Below are positions 6,009 through 10,525 of a stretch of 10,525 bases of DNA, piece by piece. The number at the start of each line of letters is the position of its first letter. Position 1 is the first letter of the stretch. Both the position numbers and the translations under genes were made by a program. The notes beneath the pieces were generated by a model. It was not told the DNA's origin and made no database searches. It was given only the letters and a program-made list of their open reading frames with translations. The stretch is from JBHIER01 sp046760705 [NCBI: bacterium] (GTDB lineage: Bacteria > JBHIER01 > G020348925): NCBI GenBank assembly GCA_046760705.1, contig JBHIER010000073.1, positions 1 through 10,525 on the forward strand, given 5' to 3'.

Positions 6009-6527
6009 ATGAGAGCCGTACTTCTCAGCCTGATTCTGCCGGTGGTCCTTTGGGTCGGTTGTGCGAAGGAGGTTCAGAAGCACTTCAACGCAGGGGACAG
6101 GTATTTTGAGCAGGGCCTCTATACCGAGGCCATTGAAGAGTACAAGAAGGCCATCGAGATCAAGCCCGACTGGGCCGTAGCCCACAACAACCTCGGCTTA
6201 GCCTACGCCAAGAGCGACCGAGGGGATTTAGCCCTTCAGGAGTACCACGAGGCCATCAAAATCGATCCCAATCTGGCGGAGGCCCACTATAATCTGGCCT
6301 CGGTCTATTACGACCGACGCTCCTATGCCCAGGCCATCGGGGCTTACAAGAGGGCCTTGAAGATCGACCCGTTAATGGCCGAGGCCCACTACAATTTGGG
6401 CGCTGCCTACTACGAGACCGAGCAGTACGCTCTGGCCTGGGATGAGGCCATTGAGGCCCAGAGGCTGGGCTTCGATGCCGAGGCCCTCTTTGAGGCTCTC
6501 AATTCGGTCTCCCGAGGGCCGAGGTGA
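6009..6527 (+). CDS. TPR-repeat protein, probable lipoprotein
   Basis: From ATG 6009 the protein has 172 residues. It has a short hydrophobic leader (MRAVLLSLILPVVLWVGC) ending in Cys18, which looks like a lipoprotein signal although Trp at -3 of the lipobox is unusual. It is followed by about four 34-residue tetratricopeptide repeats (roughly 25-160) with typical elements such as AHNNLGLAYAK, EAHYNLASVYY and EAHYNLGAAYYE. TPRs are helical scaffolds for protein-protein binding, so an envelope adaptor role is inferred, partner unknown. The start is chosen because AGGGAAGG lies about 4 bases upstream; the frame is open from ATG 5916, but that extension would bury the signal peptide. It is transcribed away from the secreted repeat protein from an adjoining promoter. 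Confidence 0.88.
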   Translation: MRAVLLSLILPVVLWVGCAKEVQKHFNAGDRYFEQGLYTEAIEEYKKAIEIKPDWAVAHNNLGLAYAKSDRGDLALQEYHEAIKIDPNLAEAHYNLASVYYDRRSYAQAIGAYKRALKIDPLMAEAHYNLGAAYYETEQYALAWDEAIEAQRLGFDAEALFEALNSVSRGPR

Positions 6528-6602
6528 GGGGTACTTATCGGCCATGCCCAGAGAGGTCTTGGGGATTCGAGCAGAGATGGTGGATCAGAAGCAACGAGTC
6601 CT

Positions 6603-6632
6603 TTGGAAGAGCCTGCCTTTTCATCATATATA
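6603..6632 (+). promoter_or_regulatory. Possible promoter for ruvB
   Basis: TTGGAA (6603-6608), an 18-base spacer and TATATA (6627-6632) sit about 45 bases upstream of ruvB in an otherwise empty 150-base gap. The match is moderate. Confidence 0.33.
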
Positions 6633-6677
6633 TCTATTCCACAAAGAAGTTGAGTCGGATCGAACGGTCTTGAGGAG

Positions 6678-7700
6678 GTGGCAGATCTGCGCATAACGGC
6701 GCCTCAGGGGTTTGACGAAGACCTCGAATTCGAAAAGTCGCTGCGGCCGACGCGGTTCGAGGATTTTGTGGGACAGGCCAAAGTGAAGGAGAACCTGCGC
6801 ATTTTCATTCAGGCGGCCAAGGAGCGGGGTGAGGCCCTCGATCACGTTCTCTTCTACGGCCCCCCCGGTCTGGGCAAGACGACGCTGGCCCACCTCATCG
6901 CCAAGGAGCTGGAGGTGGATATTAAGACGACATCGGGGCCGGTACTGGAGCGCCCGGGCGATCTGGCCGGAATCCTGACCAATCTCAAGGAGTTCGATGT
7001 CCTCTTCATCGATGAGATCCACCGTCTGAACCACGTAGTTGAGGAGTACCTCTATCCGGCCATGGAGGACTACACCCTGGACATCATGATCGATAAAGGG
7101 CCCAGTGCCCGGTCGATCAAACTGAACCTGCAGCAGTTCACCCTCATCGGGGCCACCACCCGGGCCGGCCTGATCACCTCGCCCATGCGGGCCAGGTTTG
7201 GGGTGACCAGCCGTCTGGGTTTCTACTCTCCGGATGAACTCTTCCAGATATTGCAGCGCTCGGCCCGGATTCTCGGGGTGGAGATCGATACCGGTGGTGC
7301 TTTGGAGATCGCCAAACGGGCCCGGGGCACACCCCGTATCACCAATCGGCTCCTGCGCCGAACCAGAGATTTCGCCCAGGTGAAAGCGGACGGAAAGGTC
7401 ACAGAGGGGGTGGCGAAAGAGGCCCTGGCGATGCTGGAGGTGGACGAGATGGGGCTGGACGAGATGGACAAACGGATCCTGCGGACCATCATCGAAAAGT
7501 TCAACGGTGGCCCGGTCGGCATCAACACCATTGCCGTCGCCGTGGGCGAAGAGAGCGACACCATAGAGGAGGTTTACGAGCCCTACCTCATCCAGGAGGG
7601 CTTCATCAACCGCACCCCTCGGGGCCGGGAGGCGACCGAGCTGGCCTACAAACATTTTAGACTTTCCAGACCCGGTGGCTTGCAAGAGAGGCTGTTTTGA
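6678..7700 (+). CDS. ruvB: Holliday junction branch-migration helicase motor RuvB
   Basis: RuvB is the hexameric AAA+ ATPase that, with RuvA, drives branch migration of Holliday junctions in recombination and repair. The 340-residue product shows Walker A GPPGLGKT (61-68), Walker B with DEIH (112-115), sensor 1 GATTRAG (158-164), the MRARFG arginine-finger region (170-175), sensor 2 around [13 protein letters not shown] (216-228), and a C-terminal winged-helix domain with [10 protein letters not shown] and [10 protein letters not shown]. The start is uncertain: GTG 6678 is the only in-frame GTG or ATG after the upstream stop, but the GGAGG (6674-6678) overlaps it and would instead be ideally spaced for a CTG at 6687. 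No ruvA or ruvC lies upstream; a TPR lipoprotein gene is there instead. DUF2905 and queA follow. Confidence 0.97.
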   Translation: MADLRITAPQGFDEDLEFEKSLRPTRFEDFVGQAKVKENLRIFIQAAKERGEALDHVLFYGPPGLGKTTLAHLIAKELEVDIKTTSGPVLERPGDLAGILTNLKEFDVLFIDEIHRLNHVVEEYLYPAMEDYTLDIMIDKGPSARSIKLNLQQFTLIGATTRAGLITSPMRARFGVTSRLGFYSPDELFQILQRSARILGVEIDTGGALEIAKRARGTPRITNRLLRRTRDFAQVKADGKVTEGVAKEALAMLEVDEMGLDEMDKRILRTIIEKFNGGPVGINTIAVAVGEESDTIEEVYEPYLIQEGFINRTPRGREATELAYKHFRLSRPGGLQERLF

Positions 7701-7722
7701 GCCTAAATTATTCGCCACAGAG

Positions 7723-7751
7723 GCCTGTCTGCGTGTTACGCACAGGCAGGC
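7723..7751. repeat. Intergenic hairpin, imperfect 13-bp stem
   Basis: GCCTGTCTGCGTG (7723-7735) pairs with CGCACAGGCAGGC (7739-7751) across a 3-base loop, with two G-T pairs and one mismatch. It sits inside a CCACAGAG / CACAGAGAG-flavoured stretch 23 bases after ruvB. There is no T-run, so it is more like a dispersed repeat than a terminator, though it could stabilise the ruvB 3' end. Confidence 0.5.
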
Positions 7752-7787
7752 ACAGAGAGAAAGAGAGCTTTGAAATATGAGAGTAAT

Positions 7788-7872
7788 GGAGTACGGGAGT
7801 ATTGCAGTGTTGGGACCAGTGCGTAGGTCTCCCAGGTTCAGACTCCAACGCGAGCCAGTACTCCAATACTCC
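7788..7872. repeat. Fold-back repeat element with doubled GGAGTA / TACTCC ends
   Basis: The left end holds GGAGTA twice (7788-7793, 7796-7801) and the right end TACTCC twice (7859-7864, 7867-7872), separated by 2 bases in each case, so the ends can pair. Inside, GTTGG (7809-7813) can pair with CCAAC (7845-7849). The result is a roughly 85-bp imperfect palindrome with no coding content, like a REP/MITE-type dispersed element. Copies elsewhere in the genome would be needed to prove that. Confidence 0.45.
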
Positions 7873-7931
7873 AGTTTATTATCTCTGCCTCAGTGGCTCA
7901 TAAATATGAGCAATGAGATTGACCTTTTGCC

Positions 7932-8153
7932 ATGGACTCAACAGGATTGGGAAAAGCCATTATCCTCGCAGGGCTCCTTTTAGCCCTCCTCGGAGCCATC
8001 GTCCTTCTGGTAGGGAAGATCCCCTTTCCGGGAAGGTTGCCGGGGGATATTCACGTTCAAAAGCCCGGATTCAGCCTCCACTTCCCCATCGTCACCTGCC
8101 TTCTGCTGAGCCTCCTGCTGACCATCGTTCTCAACCTCTTTCTGAGAAGGTGA
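7932..8153 (+). CDS. DUF2905 family small membrane protein
   Basis: This 73-residue protein has two membrane segments (about 8-28 and 48-70) joined by a short loop with the family's PFPGRLPGDI motif (31-40). The DUF2905 family has no established function. It is often found next to ruvB and queA, as here, which suggests only conserved linkage. A stop codon 12 bases upstream forces the start to ATG 7932 or later. The RBS is poor. Its stop is one base before the queA ATG, so translation is likely coupled. Confidence 0.85.
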   Translation: MDSTGLGKAIILAGLLLALLGAIVLLVGKIPFPGRLPGDIHVQKPGFSLHFPIVTCLLLSLLLTIVLNLFLRR

Positions 8154-8154
8154 G

Positions 8155-9186
8155 ATGAGAACTTCGGACTTCGACTATCACCTGCCCAAAGAGCTGATCG
8201 CCCAATTTCCTGCCGAGAGGCGCGATGAGTCCCGGCTCATGGTTCTGGATCGGAGCACAAAGAGAATTGCGCACAACTGCTTTCAGGATGTGGTCGGGTA
8301 CCTCCGTCGAGGGGATTGTCTGGTCATCAATGAGACGAAGGTCCTTCCGGCCAGACTGAGGGGGCGAAAGACGCCCACAGGGGGCAAGATCGAGGTCCTT
8401 CTTCTGAGAGAGCAGAGAGAGGGCCGCTGGGAAGCACTGGTCAAGCCAGGCAGGAGAGCCGAGGTCGGCACCCGGGTGAGCTTCGGTGACGGCTCCGCTG
8501 TCGCAAGGATACTGGACCGCATGAGCGACGGGAGGCGGCTGGTCCAATTTGAGAACGGGACCAAGGTCGAGGCGCTTTTAGAAAGATGGGGCCAGGTTCC
8601 CTTGCCGCCTTACGTCGATCGCAGGCCAGTTGAGACCGACAGGGACCGATACCAGACCGTCTACGCCAGTAGGCCCGGGGCTGTGGCTGCGCCTACGGCC
8701 GGGCTCCACTTCACTGAGGATCTGATCGAGGAGATAAAGGAGAAGGGAATACTCGTTGTCCCCATTCTCCTTCATGTGGGGCTGGGCACCTTTCGGCCTG
8801 TGACCACCGAAGATCCGAGGCAATACCCCATGGAGGCCGAATATTTCGAGATCCCACCGGAGGCGGCAGAGATCATAAACAGAGCCAAAAGAGAGGAGGG
8901 GAGAATAGTGGCCGTGGGGACGACTACGGTGAAGGCGCTGGAAAGCGCTGTCGATGAGGGAAATCGTCTGATGGGCACCAAGGGATGGACGGACACGTTC
9001 ATCTATCCGCCTTATACTTTCCGCATCGTCGATTGCCTCCTGACCAATTTCCACCTTCCCCGCTCCCCGCTCCTGATGCTGGTGAGCGCCTTCGCCGACC
9101 AAGAGCTCATTTTGGAGGCGTATCGAGAAGCAATCAAACAGAGGTATCGCTTTTACAGTTACGGCGATGCCATGTTTATCCTCTGA
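8155..9186 (+). CDS. queA: S-adenosylmethionine:tRNA ribosyltransferase-isomerase QueA
   Basis: QueA transfers and isomerises the ribose of SAM onto 7-aminomethyl-7-deazaguanine in tRNA, giving epoxyqueuosine at the wobble base of GUN-anticodon tRNAs. The 343-residue protein has the family length and signatures: DFDYHLPKELIAQFPAERRD near the N terminus, VINETKVLPARLRG (58-70), PLPPYVDR (149-156), GAVAAPTAGLHFT (175-187), ILLHVGLGTFRPV (204-216), and IVDCLLTNFHLPRSPLLMLV (291-310). ATG 8155 follows AGAAGG at 4 bases and lies one base after the DUF2905 stop. The tgt gene, a common neighbour elsewhere, is not in this window. Confidence 0.97.
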   Translation: MRTSDFDYHLPKELIAQFPAERRDESRLMVLDRSTKRIAHNCFQDVVGYLRRGDCLVINETKVLPARLRGRKTPTGGKIEVLLLREQREGRWEALVKPGRRAEVGTRVSFGDGSAVARILDRMSDGRRLVQFENGTKVEALLERWGQVPLPPYVDRRPVETDRDRYQTVYASRPGAVAAPTAGLHFTEDLIEEIKEKGILVVPILLHVGLGTFRPVTTEDPRQYPMEAEYFEIPPEAAEIINRAKREEGRIVAVGTTTVKALESAVDEGNRLMGTKGWTDTFIYPPYTFRIVDCLLTNFHLPRSPLLMLVSAFADQELILEAYREAIKQRYRFYSYGDAMFIL

Positions 9187-9254
9187 CTCACCCTTCATTT
9201 GCCTTAGGACTCTGGTTCGCAATTACGGTGATGTATTTAGCGGAGGAGATGTGA

Positions 9255-9944
9255 ATGGACGTGACGGCGATTATTCCTGCAGCAGGCCAGGGAACCCGGC
9301 TGAAGGGCGAGGTCGAAAAACCTTTTCTCCCATTGAGTGGTCGCCCAATATTAGCCCATACTTTGGATGTCTTTGAGAGATGCGATGCCATAGATCAGGT
9401 GATTCTGGTAGTTTCTACTGATACCGCAGACCGTTGTTTGGCCGAGATTGTCGATGCCTTCGGCTACACCAAGGTAAGAAGGATAGTTCCGGGCGGAAAG
9501 AAACGTCAGGACTCCGTGTACAACGGTCTCAAGGCGATACGGGATCGGTGCACCATTGTTGTTATCCACGACGGGGTGCGCCCCTTGGTGACGCTGGAGA
9601 TGATCGAGCGCTCGATTGAGCTGTGCCGAGAACATCAGGCGGTGATCACTGCCGTTCGCTCCAAGGAGACGATAAAGAGAGGGGAGGAAGGATTCGTATA
9701 CTCAACTCTGGATCGGGAGAAATTATGGACCGTCCAGACCCCCCAGACATTCGCCTACGACATAATTCTTAAAGCATACCAAAAGGCATCCGAGGATCAT
9801 TTCTTGGGGACGGACGATGCCGCTCTTGTGGAGCGATTGGGCCTTCGGGTCAAGATTCTCGAAGGCTCGTACGACAACATCAAGATCACCACTCCGGAGG
9901 ATCTTTACTTGGCGGAAAATCTTTTGGAGCAGAAACCAAGATGA
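9255..9944 (+). CDS. ispD: 2-C-methyl-D-erythritol 4-phosphate cytidylyltransferase IspD
   Basis: IspD couples CTP to MEP to form CDP-methylerythritol, the third step of the MEP isoprenoid pathway. The 229-residue protein has the nucleotide-binding loop PAAGQGTRL (8-16) with Lys22, [13 protein letters not shown] (80-92), HDGVRP (105-110), Thr/Lys in KETIKR (137-142), TPQTF (162-166), GTDDA (185-189) and [10 protein letters not shown] (208-217). These are all of the expected substrate and catalytic elements. ATG 9255 is preceded by GGAGGAG at a good distance. Its stop overlaps the ispF start in ATGA, so the two are coupled. The 68-base gap after queA shows no terminator, so it may be co-transcribed with queA. 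Confidence 0.97.
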   Translation: MDVTAIIPAAGQGTRLKGEVEKPFLPLSGRPILAHTLDVFERCDAIDQVILVVSTDTADRCLAEIVDAFGYTKVRRIVPGGKKRQDSVYNGLKAIRDRCTIVVIHDGVRPLVTLEMIERSIELCREHQAVITAVRSKETIKRGEEGFVYSTLDREKLWTVQTPQTFAYDIILKAYQKASEDHFLGTDDAALVERLGLRVKILEGSYDNIKITTPEDLYLAENLLEQKPR

Positions 9945-10417
9945 TGCGCATCGGTTTTGGCTACGATGTTCACCGGCTCGTTGAGGGCAGGGACCTTGTC
10001 TTAGGAGGGGTCACCATCTCCTTTGAGAAGGGTCTCTTCGGCCACTCGGACGCAGATGTGCTCTGCCATGCCATCTGCGACGCCCTTTTGGGGGCGGTCG
10101 CCCTAGGAGACATCGGCAAACATTTTCCGGACACGGACCCCAAGTACAAAGACATCTCCAGTCTGATGCTTCTCGAGAAGGTGGCGGGATTTCTGAAGAA
10201 CGAGAATGTCTCCATAGAAAATATCGATACAACCATTGTGGCCCAGGAACCGAAATTGGCCTCCTACATCCCTCTCATGTGCCAGAACATCGCCAACGCC
10301 CTCAACATCGACGCATCTCGAATCTCCGTCAAAGCCAGTACCACCGAAGGGTTGGGTTTTCCAGGGGAAAGGTTGGGTATGGTCGCCTACGCGATAGCTC
10401 TGGTGGAAAAAATGTGA
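9941..10417 (+). CDS. ispF: 2-C-methyl-D-erythritol 2,4-cyclodiphosphate synthase IspF
   Basis: IspF cyclises CDP-methylerythritol phosphate to MEcPP, releasing CMP, as a Zn-dependent homotrimer (fifth MEP step). The 158-residue protein shows the metal ligands Asp9 and His11 in GYDVHRL and His43 in DADVLCHA. It also has the flexible loop [15 protein letters not shown] (56-70) and the signature [13 protein letters not shown] (134-146). The start is ATG 9941 overlapping the ispD stop by 4 bases; ATG 9944 is equally possible and changes the protein by one residue. IspE, which acts between IspD and IspF, is not here. Nothing suggests an ispDF fusion. Confidence 0.97.
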   Translation: MMRIGFGYDVHRLVEGRDLVLGGVTISFEKGLFGHSDADVLCHAICDALLGAVALGDIGKHFPDTDPKYKDISSLMLLEKVAGFLKNENVSIENIDTTIVAQEPKLASYIPLMCQNIANALNIDASRISVKASTTEGLGFPGERLGMVAYAIALVEKM

Positions 10418-10470
10418 TGCGTGGGAATACATTCTTTCGGTACTCTGGTCGATTTCTCTTACCAACTGTA

Positions 10471-10525
10471 GTGTAGCCCCTTGTGGGCGTAAATGTGTAG
10501 TGTGTAGCCCCTTGTGGGCGTAAAT
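10471..10525. repeat. Two tandem copies of a 24-bp hairpin repeat, cut by the window edge
   Basis: The same 24 bases occur at 10471-10494 and 10502-10525 with a 7-base spacer (period 31). Each copy contains GCCC-CTTGT-GGGC, able to form a small stem. The second copy ends exactly at the window edge, so more copies may follow. The unit is shorter and the spacer far shorter than in CRISPR arrays. Confidence 0.75.

Noticed and set aside
6624-7718. 364-residue minus-strand ORF
   Set aside because: It is antisense to the whole of ruvB, which has every expected RuvB motif; no independent signal was seen.
7777-7983. 68-residue plus-strand ORF between ruvB and DUF2905
   Set aside because: Most of it runs through the fold-back repeat element and its end overlaps DUF2905 in another frame; no RBS and no recognisable protein.
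10417-10476. 19-codon ORF whose ATG overlaps the ispF stop
   Set aside because: Very short, no separate RBS and it ends inside the repeat; overlap alone is not enough.
10471-10525. CRISPR array
   Set aside because: The spacer is only 7 bases and only two copies are seen, with no cas gene nearby; it is a simple tandem hairpin repeat.

Overview
The window looks like a chromosomal segment of a Gram-negative-type bacterium of moderately high GC content. It shows strong GGAGG-type ribosome binding sites, GTG as well as ATG starts, a likely outer-envelope lipoprotein, a secreted protein and the MEP isoprenoid pathway. The order ruvB - DUF2905 - queA followed by ispD-ispF suggests Desulfobacterota/Nitrospirota-like lineages or similar uncultured phyla, but the sequence alone does not fix the taxon. 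No rRNA, tRNA, CRISPR array, phage or IS element was seen.

Left part (1-2570, minus strand). A compact operon reads leftward: a possible 60-residue ORF, mutY (adenine glycosylase with a complete Nudix box), an unassigned alkaline-phosphatase-superfamily metalloenzyme, and the start of a very basic AKRKV/AKRKT pentapeptide-repeat protein. The last starts at 169, overlaps the metalloenzyme stop, has a full-length Shine-Dalgarno sequence and runs off the left edge. An AT-rich island (about 2495-2590) separates this operon from rightward genes and carries promoter-like elements on both strands.

Middle (2793-6527). A stand-alone DHH/DHHA1 phosphoesterase reads rightward. It converges on a leftward gene for a large secreted protein of four ~137-residue repeats with a striking conserved signature (HAGGA, TDGSHS, DWNA, WGIT). 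I cannot assign this repeat to a known family, and it is the best candidate here for something undescribed. Just upstream, a 44-codon ORF ends in a 4-base GTGA overlap with the repeat protein's start, so the two may be translationally coupled. This unit and a rightward TPR lipoprotein gene have back-to-back promoters whose -35 boxes are only 12 bp apart.

Right part (6528-10525, plus strand). These are housekeeping genes: ruvB (Holliday-junction helicase motor), a DUF2905 membrane protein, queA (queuosine biosynthesis), then ispD and ispF overlapping by 4 bases (MEP pathway steps 3 and 5). The ruvB-DUF2905 gap holds two fold-back elements, and the right edge holds two copies of a 24-bp hairpin repeat that probably begin a longer array.
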